Shown: in pieces, positions 1 to 17,500 of the stretch
Position numbering within the stretch: the first letter of the stretch is position 1
How the letters are laid out: each line of letters begins with the position of its first letter
NCBI GenBank assembly: GCA_040954595.2
Contig: CM082594.2
Span: 8,308,001 to 8,372,000 of the forward strand
Direction of reading: 5' to 3'
Length of the DNA: 64,000 nucleotides
DNA from: Balanoglossus misakiensis
Lineage: Eukaryota; Hemichordata
Program-made: the position numbers and the translations under genes
Notes under the pieces: model-generated
What the model saw: only the letters and a program-made list of their open reading frames with translations
Database searches by the model: none
Told to the model about the DNA's origin: nothing

Positions 1-25
1 TGAATGAATTGATTTAACGTTTTAC

Positions 26-3000
26 CTGAGAGTGTTTGTTGATATAGCCACGATACCCTCAGGACACTGCTCTGAGGCAAAACTTGATGCATACTCTAAC
101 GTTTCGTACGACAGAGGAGTCAGGTGGAATCTCGATTGGTACCAGTAGCTGAGCCAGGACCGACTTGACATGGCAAGCACCTGTAACACAACAACACGAT
201 CAGAAAATGTTATCTAATCTGACTACAGTACTCAATAAAAGCAACTGGCTGGTTCAATTTGTCACACAGAATTCTGATGTGTCTCAAACTCTTTCACTAG
301 TATTCTTTTGATGACAATAGGATTGAACTGAAGTATGACGAGGGTTCAAAAAGATATCTGCACTGTTGTCACACTTACAGCTTCATTGCCCTGCATTTTC
401 ACTCTGAACAACTTGACAGGTCTGGAACCCAAGTATCTTGTTCGGGTATCGGACAGATCGCCGGTGACTGGATCCAACACGGTACGAAGAAGTACACCAT
501 TCTGAAATAAGAGAGTCATCAAGTGAGAAAAGGGGCTGGGGAAAAAGTGCACAGAAGTACAACATCACAACTTTCAATCACAGACCATCAACTTAATGAC
601 AGAACAACAGTGACTTCAGATTAAGGTCTAAAACACATAATCAGAGACTCCATGCATTACACTACCACACAAGTTTTTGCAATTACTTTACCTGTAATCC
701 AATGTTGAGATAGAGAAGACCACTGACAGATTCCAAGATTCCAGTTTCAGCACTGGCCATTTCGACGATACACAGCGATTCGGCCAACGCTGGCAACGCT
801 TGCATACTCAGGGGCTGTAAGCAATCCTGCGGAGTAACAAATAACATGCGTCATCTCTCTAGTTTTGTGTCAGTGTTTGATACTTGAGCTTAAAGGTCTG
901 GGGGTCATGTACTTGAGGTTAAAATTCTTCACATGTTTATGGAGTTACTTACTGAAGGATCCAATGAAATGATTCGGACAGTGTTGTCGGCCAAACCGAC
1001 AGCCAAGAACCGTGACCTCTGTTCGCCTGATGGAACACTGGCTAAACTCATACACTGGACATCAGCTGACATTTCTTTACGCTCTGTATATTCATTCAAC
1101 TGACCAGCCTGCAATTGGTAAGGGATGAATGACAAAGTAAGTGTTAGTTGTGTTGATGTGTGGGGCATGCAAAAAACTTGTAAGATGGAAATCTTGATAA
1201 ACATAGTATATTATATTTCTGTGGGAGAAAGACGATAATAGAAGAGGAATGAGAAACTTACTGGATCCATTTCAAAATAGACAAGTTCTCCACCAGTCAG
1301 TGCTATTACAACCTGGAAGCGGAAACAAACCATGAAAATGTAAAGTTTACTAAAATACGTGTCAGAGGTATCGATGAGACTGTCCATTTAATATGAACGT
1401 GGATCAGTTGGTTAGAGATAATCACAGCGATTCAGTTGAAACACGGATTAAAAGTAACATCATTTCCACTGACATCATATTAGATGTATCACTTATTTCT
1501 GCCATGTACATGTCTAATGTTTATTTGGATAAATGGCTAGACATGACCACTTTACCTGTCTCTGATTGACGGCACACTTCACAATACTCTTCTTCCCGGG
1601 CGTTCTCCATTCATTGACACGCTTGTCGGCACGGATGTGACGGATGCCCTCCGGATAAATCTGACGGAAGGAAACCAAGCACCGGATTACAAAGACATCT
1701 CAAGGGTAAATCCTAGGTTCTACGTTGCCAGACTAATCGTCTCAGGTTGATCAGATGATCTCAGTGTATAGTCACAGAGTTTCAGATGAAACACGGATGA
1801 GTTGAGTTACACATCATGTCAACCACTTTCAAACTCTGTGCGCTCAGTTATCAGTCATTAAAAGTTACCATTGATGAATGTTGTGTATTAGCATTTGGCA
1901 TGGCATTCATAGCTGTGGCGACATCACATGGAAATCTCAACATACCTGAAGTAAAGCATCATCGCCGATCAAGGAACACGACAAAGTCGGCGTGGTACCA
2001 AGGAAACCAGAATCTGTCACTTCCTCCACAGTTTCTCCGATGGACAATACCAAGGTGGCATTGACGAAAGACACAATGATATAGGCATCAAACTCCTCTG
2101 GAATGACAGAAAATTATACATTGTAATTTTTCTCATAAATATCAAGCAAGAAATGACATGTATGAGTTCCATCAAATCACGGCTGCTTTTCCCACGAAAC
2201 TGATAAATGCTCAAAAGTATAGAGAGATGAGCTAACATGACTTGTGCAGTGTCTTTTTGGTCTTGTTTGCTTACCTTCCACAGCTTTCCTGACAGTCCAT
2301 ACAGCATTAGGATTACCGGGAAGCTCTGACACAGCCATTTCAGATACCTATAACATCAGAACATATTGAGTAAGGGTGAGATACACAAAGTACGTATGAG
2401 TCCATATTACTGCATTCACCAGAAGTCTTAAGACTCAATGAGCGAAGCATTTCAAAGAAAGGTGACTTACTTCCAGACCGTGTCTTAGAATTCTCATTGA
2501 TGACCTTGGTCCTCTTCCACATGCAGTGTACAGCTGTGGTGTGTCTTCATTGGCCAAATCAGCAATCTGTGTGGCAGATATATATTTCTCGAGTTGAAAT
2601 GATTTCAATACATACATGACCTCTAAACCCAACAATACTAGAAACTTCCTACATGTATTTGTCAAATAAAATATTTATTCAATATCTCACCTGACAAGAC
2701 AGGATAGGTGATAAACTTTCCATCTCATCCACAAGGACCAGATTTTTCAGAGGTCTCGGCGCAAAGAAGAATGTGTCTCCCTCCTCCAGGGGCATGGCGC
2801 TGCTGAATTCTGGTTCTTCATCATCATCACCAAGATGGGCGATCTGATAGAGAACACTGTCATGGGGAAAAAATGGATGAGAGTGATTTCAGGGTGTCTC
2901 TTGTAAAATGTACATTACGATCAGAAACCAAGAGATGATTCCAAGACTGACTGTTTTGAATTGGATATTTGGCAATGCAAAAATACTGAGAGCAGATGAG

Positions 3001-4987
3001 GCGAAACTTACTGGTTACCAAACTCTGCAGCCACATACAAGAACCCAGTCTTGAGAACCGACAGAGATGTTGCCACGGGCACTGTGTCAAAGTACTTCAT
3101 CCGTATTTCTGTCACCATGTCTTCATCTGTCTCCAAGGTGATTTTGAAAATATCTCCTTGCTCGGTTTGCGTTAAAAAGAAAAACATGGACTGTCGAGTA
3201 GGAGAAGAAAAACAAAGGCAGACTTTAGACAAAATGCATCAAGGTTTCATCTTCAGACAAACCAAAATCAGACACCAACATCATACCATGGTAACATGCA
3301 TTGTTACTCCTCATTCAGCATTTGCCTATTGAATATCCAAGAAATCATATTCTGTCTACTTACCTTTGTCTTGTGAGTTGCACTGCATACAAATATCATA
3401 CCTCTCTCTGGATCATCAAGGTCATTCTGTCAAAATTAAACGTACAAGTAGAAAGAAAGTGTCACATTTTCACATAAAGATGTATGTCTTGTCAATGAAC
3501 AAGAAAGGGTGAAATCAACTCAGGGAAAATACTCTGTCAAATATACAACTCACTCTTCTCCTTGGGATAGGCATCCTGATGTCTGGCTGATCACCAAAGT
3601 TTTTGTACGTGATGTAGTTTTCTGAGCAGATGAGAACTCCACTGGGTCCTTCATTGCCACCCGGGACTGCGAATGAGAAACATCAATGTTATTAGACTCT
3701 CTTATATCGAGTAATGATTGAGAGGACAGACATGCAATTGCGGTACTAATATACATTGAGAGAGGGGCCACAGGAAATCAACTGTAAATTAAAGGAACTA
3801 ACCTGCTATGAGAAAGTTTCCGTGCTCTTCCACGGGTTCGCTGTATTTTCTGACGACGTGATTCAGACCGAGGTCGAGCTCATAAAATGTCAACATCTGT
3901 TGTGTGTTCTGAACTGCCTCTCCTATCGGATCACTGTCTGCTTCCTGGAAACAAAACACTTGTCCTATTATCACTTGTAAACACGATAGTAGCAATCATC
4001 ACTATGGCAGGATAGATTTCAGAAAGTTTCTGCTTTGAAGCAGGGTCTTCAGAATCATCTTACCTCATAGTCCACTTCCAGACATGCGAAGCAGGGATTT
4101 TCAAACCCAACATCAATGCCCACCATGTGGTAACAGAACGTGCTGGATTTGTGCGCTTCTAACGGCGATGAGATTGTCAACCTGGCCTGCGCGTCTCTGT
4201 TCAAGATATACACCAGTTTCTGTTTCTCCACTGAACCGATCATCACAGCACGGCCTTTCGGGTCGACGGCCAAGAACTGGCCGGGCACAATACGTCTGCA
4301 TCCACTCTTGCCAAACGTCTCTTGGTGAATCTGTGATTTTACGCAAAAACGGTATTTATATAAAGCTTAAAAATAGCAAGCACCATAGTTTTTAGCAAGC
4401 ACCGAAGAACCTCTCTGAAGCCAGGATGCAACAGAAAACAGTTTTTCTTACCTTTTCAAACATGTTCTTGGACGGGATGTATTCTAAAATCACAATTCTT
4501 CCAGAATCAGATCCAACTATGATGTAATCTGAGGTCAGGGTAAGAACAACGTATGATCAGAATCACTTCACTGCACACAGGATATTAGTTGTTAACTAAT
4601 GTACCAGTACTCAAACCATTCTCTAGATTTCATGTCACCGGCAAAGGATCTTTTATTTTTGATATCCCAAGTTCTATATTTAGTTGTTGTCTGAAAGATT
4701 TGACTTTCACGAAGCGCCCTCAAGTAACGGATCTTTCATCCTACAAGTTTGTATGCCTCACCTTTAGTTCCTCCAGTCAGTCTGAACGCGACCAGGGATC
4801 TGATGACTCCGAATATCTCTTGCGTGAGGATGGTGTAGATTTTGCCGGTGTTGGCATCTGGACGTAGGATCTCCAGGATTTTCCCCCTGGACACGACCAG
4901 TTCCTGTTGTTTGGTGCCGCTGAAGTTGCCATAGATGACATGGGTGATGCCCGTGGCACGCTGCAATGTCAGTGCATACAGAAACAT
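26..4987 (-). CDS. SF3B3: Splicing factor 3B subunit 3 (SF3b130/SAP130), N-terminal 760 residues, partial
   Basis: SF3B3 is a large WD40-like beta-propeller scaffold of the SF3b complex in the U2 snRNP and helps recognise the branch site in the nucleus. Coding exons, 5' to 3' on the minus strand: 4762-4987, 4452-4528, 4064-4330, 3803-3944, 3554-3666, 3364-3426, 3012-3190, 2691-2856, 2471-2566, 2275-2347, 1946-2097, 1556-1660, 1262-1312, 953-1108, 692-826, 379-501, 26-180. All have GT donors and AG acceptors, and phases agree throughout. The protein begins [13 protein letters not shown] and closely tracks vertebrate SF3B3, including [44 protein letters not shown] and [15 protein letters not shown]. 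The family is about 1,217 residues, so roughly the last 455 lie beyond the left edge. The start codon is in the second exon; a non-coding first exon abuts the promoter shared with COG4. Identity is very secure. Confidence 0.97.
1402..1466. repeat. Intronic repeat copy A (pair with 1749-1816)
   Basis: This copy lies in an SF3B3 intron. It shares an ordered set of words with 1749-1816 in the neighbouring upstream intron: GATCAG, then TCACAG, then TTCAG.TGAAACACGGAT, then a CATCAT end. The best-matching core is GAAACACGGAT. No protein or known element is recognised. It may be a short degenerate interspersed repeat. Confidence 0.5.
1749..1816. repeat. Intronic repeat copy B (pair with 1402-1466)
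   Basis: Second copy of the roughly 65-base intronic repeat described at 1402-1466, in the same orientation. It carries GATCAG, GTCACAGAG, TTCAGATGAAACACGGAT and CATCAT in the same order. The intervening exon (1556-1660) is not duplicated. Confidence 0.5.
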
Positions 4988-5491
4988 CTTGTACGCTTTG
5001 ATCAACACTGAAACCAAAGATCAGACATATGAATGAAAGTGGTGTATGCTTTAGCAAAATGATCAGAACCAGAATTCAGATCATGCATTCTACCCATGCA
5101 TCATTGCATGAGCTTCATAGTCACTGTAGAGTTTCTACACGTCATAAATGACACCAAGGAGGGTGCTATTACCTTATTTGTACAATATGCTACCGATCAA
5201 AACAGATAGCAATGCTAAAATGAATGCTTTCATAAAGAGGAGGCCGGGAAACAATGAAAGAATACTTCGATCACCAAGAATCGACTGTCGTCCATTCGTT
5301 TTGTGTACGTCTGAAGTTGTAAACAATCATACACGTGACTGAATATGGGGGCTTTTGCATACTACATGAGAAATAACATAAACATATTCCTACAGCCTGC
5401 ACCCTCGTTTCAATATCATTGTAATACTTTATATTAAAGCCGCCTGAAATCAAGGATGTCTTCAGATAAAGAGGATTTTATTGTCACTTAC

Positions 5492-5525
5492 CTTCTGACT
5501 TGACACAGGGTACACAAGATGGCGT
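5492..5525 (-). other. SF3B3: SF3B3 non-coding first exon (5' UTR), right end approximate
   Basis: A consensus donor (AAG followed by gtaagt, reading the minus strand) places the 3' end of an untranslated exon at 5492. The coding exon's acceptor is at 5007/5008, so the start codon lies 20 bases into exon 2. The transcription start is not visible; it must lie between about 5500 and the COG4 5' end. Confidence 0.55.
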
Positions 5526-5754
5526 CTGCAGCAGACCCCTTAGGAATGCGATTATTTTACTTTAAAATCAAGAACAGAAACTCCGAGAATGATTACAATG
5601 GCTGCAGAAATAGTAACGACAATAAAACTACTAAACATAGAAATGTTTTCAGTATCAATCAAATAAGCTTGCAAGAAATTATATTAGAACATATGCATTG
5701 CGACAAATTTTCATATAGCTAGGTATGCTTCTGAGAGGTCAAATGTGTGTCAAA
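5500..5754. promoter_or_regulatory. Divergent promoter region shared by SF3B3 and COG4
   Basis: The SF3B3 untranslated exon and the COG4 start codon are less than about 260 bases apart and face away from each other, leaving room only for one shared promoter. An ATGGCG string at 5519-5524, preceded by AAG, and AAAATGGCTGCC across the COG4 start both resemble YY1 sites. Whether they bind anything is inference. Confidence 0.6.
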
Positions 5755-11043
<5,289 letters not shown>

Positions 11044-12130
11044 CACGAAGAAATACAGTCTGTGACATATATGGATGGTGACATGTTACTTCGACAGTAC
11101 TGGAATACGTAGATTTCGGTATTTCCTAACTGCCTTCCCACTGGGAATGCACGATACGGTGTCTGCAGCCTATCATCACATGAGAAACGGGACTTCCAGC
11201 AAAAACCAGTCTGTGTACTGGAATGGATGAACCCTATCCTGTTTCCTGTGATGACAAGTGGTTTCATTTTTATTTGGGGATGTAAATGTTATTGTACATA
11301 GATATTTTGCAATCTAATTTGTGATTTCAGAATATTTTTCATATTTTTCAGGTGGGGGAAGGGGAGATTGGTGGGGGAGGGGGGTTAAACACGAATTAAT
11401 TTGCCAAGAATGTTATAACCCCCTGTCATATGCATGAATCTAGAGCTCCATTTGTCTTGCCTTTACATTGCATAGAAAGTCACAATCCTTTTTTTATCTG
11501 TGCTTCCGTGGTACTGCATGCTTTGTGCTGATTACATTAAACTGGTAGTGTTACTCAAACTTTTTTCTTGAAGTGTCATTCCAAATGGAATACACTTTTA
11601 ATATGCTGCTGAATTTCATCTTACTAACTGTTTTTAGTTTTGATTTATTAGACAGATAAAAGCAGCAAAACCCTGCCATGTTCCCATTGTATCAATTTAT
11701 TTTTATTTATTGAATTTATTCAAGCTTCACCGCTCCAAACCTTTTTAGGGAAAAATGTCTGTAACAGTTCGAAGATATTTCGTTGTCAGAGCAATAGAGT
11801 AGCATTGGTTTTCTGAAATGGAACGTGTATCCTTTGACATTTCAAAACATATCATCTGAATATGAATCTTTTCTAGGCATTTTTCTCTTATGAAACATGT
11901 TTTTTTTTAGAAAACAGTATTTGTCTTCATGCATGGGGGATATGACAGTGTCTGTATATTCTGGAATTTGTAAAAAGGCCATTATGTCGTCAGTGATAAA
12001 ATTTCAGATTTATGTAATTTATGAAGTCTTTTTATTTCTTTTTGGAATGAGAAGACTTGTGAGTGGTTGGTATTGAATTATTAATGACGGAACAATCAGT
12101 AAAATGAGAATAAAACCAGAATCCATCATC
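11044..12130 (+). terminator. COG4: COG4 3' UTR and poly(A) signal
   Basis: AT-rich sequence after the COG4 stop codon carries no further open frame worth calling. An AATAAA at 12109-12114 is the most plausible poly(A) signal, giving a 3' UTR of about 1.1 kb. A G-rich tract near 11350-11385 sits inside it. Confidence 0.55.
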
Positions 12131-14060
12131 TCTTGTTTGTTGCTTTGAATGCCACTTGAATAGTTTTCAGATCTGGCCAAGAATTTGCATGTATTGCCTG
12201 CAGTTCACGCAATGGTTATATACTCAGAATGTGTTTACTACTGGTACCCATGGAAACAAAGTTGCTGCCACAGGAGTTATAAGACTTGCTGTGTGTTCTC
12301 AGCGTACTTAGTCGCTGAGAAAAAAAGGCATAGTCGTATCCCATGCTAAAAGACATGAAATTTAAGTATGTGCTTGGAGACATCATCTCTACGTCTTGAG
12401 CATGTCCACAAGATCCCTGGATAATAATTTCTTTTGTTTGTCTTCATGTCGTCACTTTAGGATGTGATTTAACCTTTACTGCCGGGCTGATGGTCTGTTG
12501 TGTGGCACAGAAAGCGGCCACAAGTATCTTTTATTGGCCTTAATACACAGTGCCCGCTTTTCTGAATACAGGCCATTGTTCAAAGGGCGGCCGCAAATCA
12601 ACAACGCTACAACCCATTACCACTGCGCAAAGAAACTACCTGTTGAATGCGCGCTGCCGGGAGAGGGTGACGGATTGCGTCCATAGCAACCATTGAGGAC
12701 CGTATTTGCAGATGTGTGCCAGTGGCGTGGATTGCGTTGTGTGGTAATATCGACTGGAGCTGTGGTATTGTCAAGGTGTTCTAAGTTTAATGTAGGTATC
12801 CCCACAGCAGAGAGGAGATCACATTGGAATGTCATGTTTGTTTTACATCAAATGGCGTTACGCTGCAGCAACGTTCAAGTATGAAATAAGAATTCACATT
12901 TTGCAATCAGTGATCCAATTCACTGGCTATTTCGGTCCTTGTTAAGACTCTCCGTAAACAAATATATAATCTTCCTGGTAAACTAGAAGTTTCGCTATAT
13001 TAGCACACGAGGCCTGCATGGGTGGATGGGTGTCTCTACATATGCTGGTGGAGAATTTGCCAATAGACGTCAAGGGTTCGTGGTTGGTTGGCCTATCATC
13101 CGCAACGGAAATTCTATATGACTGGTTACTGTGGCAATCATAACGGTAAATCAATTGTTAGGCTCGCTAAACACCACACTAAACGGTGTTTGTATTTGTG
13201 ATTTGCATTGCGACTAATCCCCTATACCTTAATGGGACCTAATGGGACACACACGCAATCACGGACCTTGTTTGAGCAGTGGAAATGATCAGGTTCGTAG
13301 TGGAATATTCTGTCCCGAAACCCCCTATTTTTGCCCTCTTATATTCCGCAAAATTCACTGAAATTTCAACACAAACAAGGGCATAAAACGGCGACGACGT
13401 AGTACGCGATTCATGTCGACTATTTATGGGTAGTGATTGTCTTTATCGGGAAAATTGACGAGTCGAGTTCAGCTTTGATAGCCTGGTACGTCGTAACTTT
13501 TCTCCCAAGAATCAATAAGCGGACAGCGAGTGAAGACACCAAATTAAAAGGAGAGATAACTGCGCAAGACTGTCATTGTCGCTTCTTTACTCTCTGATCG
13601 AACGCTGTAACGGTCAACCGCTATGTAAAAGAGAAGTTTTGTACATACAGACATACATAAGCTGAAATTGACACAAGGTTAGATAACTGTTCTTCTTCGT
13701 TCGTTTCTTTGCAGGACTGGTGTCAATCTGCTTCGTACAGATTAAACCGTCGTGTCGGCAGCCAAAAACTAGAACAGTATAGCTGGTAGTGGTAGTTCAA
13801 CACGACACCAAAACAAAAATCACCCGAGCCAAATATTTTCGTAGCTTTTAAAGGGATTGTGTACGGGGGTTTTGATATGTACATACAAATCAACGTAACC
13901 GTATCGCATTGAGCATGTCGTTGTTTTGTTAACAGTCATTGGAGCGTGTCGCGAAGGTGCTTGTCGAGATAAAAACATGACCTGGATGGATCGGTGAATC
14001 GAACAGTTCCGAAGCAGTATCTATGACTTTCTACGTTTATTTCGCTACACTATAACAAAG
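12131..14060. other. Intergenic stretch and probable 5' UTR of the ANKUB1-like gene
   Basis: No supported gene lies here. Short open frames near 12.5-13.1 kb show no recognisable protein. The last few hundred bases are the probable promoter and leader of the downstream gene. They contain two short upstream frames, 13977-13997 and 14023-14055, the second stopping 5 bases before the main ATG. Confidence 0.4.
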
Positions 14061-14497
14061 ATGAGCGACAATAACGTCGGTAGCAGTCGCGGCAGCGGCG
14101 CCGTCGACAACGACGACGACGACCAAGCGGAATCTTTAATTCAGGACGATCCCGGCGACGACTCGGACATCGACAGTGAAATTGAAGGTTTGAACACGTT
14201 CAGATTGTTTGTACAGCTTCCGACAGAAGACCTGACCACGTTCACGAACCTTCCCTCGGGAACCACGGTGTTTGATCTGAAGGCTAAAATTGAACTGGTA
14301 TCTGGAATACCTGGGCAGATATACACATTGAATTACATGGACGCTGTCGATTTGGACGAGGAAAGTCGCTTGGTACTCGGTAAAAATATCCACAACGCAG
14401 ATACGCTGAGAGTGCAGCTGTTACTGAGCTGGAACGAGTTGTTCTATTCAACTTGGAAAAACAACCTAGATGAGGTATGATATATAGGCATAGTATA

Positions 14498-14588
<91 letters not shown>

Positions 14589-17500
14589 TGTCTCGAGATA
14601 CAATTCAATTTCACCAACGGTCATACAGTGTATTGTATGTGTTTGGTCAGAAAATATACCAAGTGTTTGCTCTTTGTTGTCCGCTGGGCTATTACATGTA
14701 GCTCAAACACAACCACACCGTGTATAGGCATACATGTCTTGTTGCCAGGCCCGAATCCTTGGTGCGTCAATCAAGTTCGTAAACATTTCACCTTTTTGTT
14801 GGACTGTAAATTGATCCGACAAACAAAATGCCAATTGGTCGTATTTCCACACAGCGCCACCATGCAATAAATTTAACTGTATTTATTATGTACTCGGGCT
14901 CCGGCTGTACATGTATTTGTGATGTCACATTTGCAGTCCAAAACACACACGTAAGTCAGGTATGCATTTAAACGCGTACTCGAAGCGACACTCGTAATAT
15001 CGCAGAGAGGGTACTTCACTCCTTTGTTCGGCGACAGCAGACTCTATCTTTTTTACCGTCAGTGACAATAGCCAGCATTGTCATAGAGACTGAATGCGTT
15101 CTACAACCTCTCATCTTTTTTACAGGTCTACTACAATGGCGGGGTGCAATTGCTGAACCACGCGTGTTTCAACGTCCATGACGCCCCGTCTCTTCAGCGC
15201 GTGATCGCCGAGAGGGCATTTGTTGCCCTGTATATATCTTGTCATCGTGGACACTTCAAACTGACCCAAGCGCTGCTAGGCATAGGTGAGGCTTCTGTCT
15301 ATTCTGATTGTGTTTCTAACCGACCATGTTTAGGACGAAATTGATATTCTTCGCGGTGGCAGAGAGAAACACGACTGTCGGTTATTTTGATATATCATTA
15401 ATGAGACGCAGTTATTTTTATTAGGATACATCATGACAGATTTAGTTGGTATTGTGCCAAACCAGTTTCGTTCTGGTTTTCATACCACACGTCGATTCGT
15501 TCTCGGCCAAACCTGTGACCCACAGGTCGCACATTTATTTTAACCTTACACCCGAAAACCTTGCAAACCCGGGACTTCGATTAAATTTTATAAATTAAGT
15601 CAAACAAAGGAAAATTTGGCGCAGGCGGGTCACGATTAACGTTGAACAGGTGTAATATACGCACTGCACATTCCAAACAAGACAGCTACGTTAGAATGTA
15701 GGCAATTTATCTCGTCTGAAACTTCCCTTTTCATCTGTTACAAGGAAAATTTGCGATTCGAGGCAACGTTTCGTTCCCGTAACCGCGGCGTAACTAATCT
15801 TACACATTCGCTAAAGTACTTTACGACGTTTACTCAGCGATAAAGCTGTATTGATCAGCAAACACAGGGATTGTCAACACTACTCTGTTGGTAAGGACAC
15901 CGCTATATAGTTTTTACAGAAAACAATTCATCGCGTGGATTGTTTCTCTCTCTCCGCCCCTAGTTCATTAGTTGACAACGAACGAAACGTAAAACACCTG
16001 TTGATCCGACAAAACATCTGGTGTCCCCAATATGTAAATCACGCCCTCCGAAAGTTTCGCCGACCGTTCTTGTCATTTAGCGTCGCGTCACATCGTGTGT
16101 ACTTGCGTAGCCCGTGCGTTGGCAAAACCGAAGTCCCATTATTATTTTTAAAGGCCACAGGGCTCGGGATAATGTGTGCATTGCCTACTGCTTATAATAC
16201 CATTCTTATACCTGAACAGCGGGAAGCTTTACAAACCATAACAAATGTTGCATGACATGCATTCACGTGTCACTTGGAAACCCGCGTCCTTCGACGAAAT
16301 TATTTCCATGCATTTGGGTGGGATCAAAACACTCCTAACCTTCAGAAGCTTTATCATTTTTTTAAATCGATTCAAAAGAACGTCCTCGATTGACTGTGCG
16401 TGTGTCTTAGCAAAAAGCATTTAAGCGATCGCCAGAGAAAATCTTCACCGAAATCTTCACTTCATTTTAGGTGCCGACTACACAGGACGTACGTCGTACG
16501 GCCGAACACCGCTTCACGCTGCTGCTAGCCAGGGACACTTGGATATCATCGAACTTCTGATCAAACACGGGTCTGACGTCAGGGACAAGGACTACGAGGG
16601 AAAATCCGCGCTGGAAATCGCGAGTGAATTCAACAAAACCGAGTGTTCCAGACAGCTCTGGTTGCGCCAGTGGAATCTACGAGCGAGGCGACACTCGGAC
16701 ACACCCCGCGAGATGACCTCCCCACGAGTCGAGCAAAATGACATGTCCAGCGTCAGAAGTCTGAGAATGTCCTTCAGAAACACGCCAAGACAGGCGTATT
16801 TCCTGTACAAGAAAAACGAACCACAAACTCAGAGGGTCGAACTGAATGGCAAGCGATGTGGGCAAGTTACCAGAAGTGAGTGTACCACCGTCAGTGGAAA
16901 ACTTTTGCACGTAGTAGAACTCAACGACTCGATACCATTGCCCCCATGCAACTCGCCAAGATTATTAACGTCCGCTAGGGGCCGTAATTCTATACAGGCC
17001 AGGAGTTCCGTGGACTATCCTATCCGAGAAAACTCGCTGACAGCCAAGATACTCGAGTTACACCTCAAGAAGGAAAGGGATAGTGAGCTTTCCACGTTGT
17101 TGTACAGAGATCCGGGTGAGAATGGCAGTGGCGAAGGGAAGGAGTCAAAGTTACCGAAGATGGAGCAAGCCCACTTGGTCGCTCAGAAGAGGAAGGCTTC
17201 TCTTCCAAGTTCACTACATGGCGATAATGCGAATGGGAAAGAACAGAACGGTGCCGCTGACGTTCAGAGCAATGGCACTGCCGAAACTACGACGGAGGAA
17301 AGCGAACCCGAAGCTAGGACCGACGTAAACGAAACTAGGACGGACGAAAACGAAACCAGGACAGACGAACACGAAACTACAACGGAAGACAGCGGTACGA
17401 CAACGAACGGTAGGAGACACAGCGATAAGGAAATTCACGTCAAATTTGTGGAAAATGAAGACCATAGTGAGGATGGTGAACTACAGGAAGGAACTGTCGA

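Noticed and set aside
5725-5754. Upstream in-frame ATGs for COG4 at 5725 and 5743
   Set aside because: They would add only 4-10 residues with no family support. ATGGCTGCC at 5755 has the better context, though the choice is not proven.
14477-14870. Open frames beginning with poly-Asp or poly-Met
   Set aside because: They are translations of the GAT microsatellite plus adjacent intron; no conserved protein follows.
17083-17465. Open frames opposite or shifted within ANKUB1-like exon 3
   Set aside because: They are shadows of the real frame, which joins exons on both sides.
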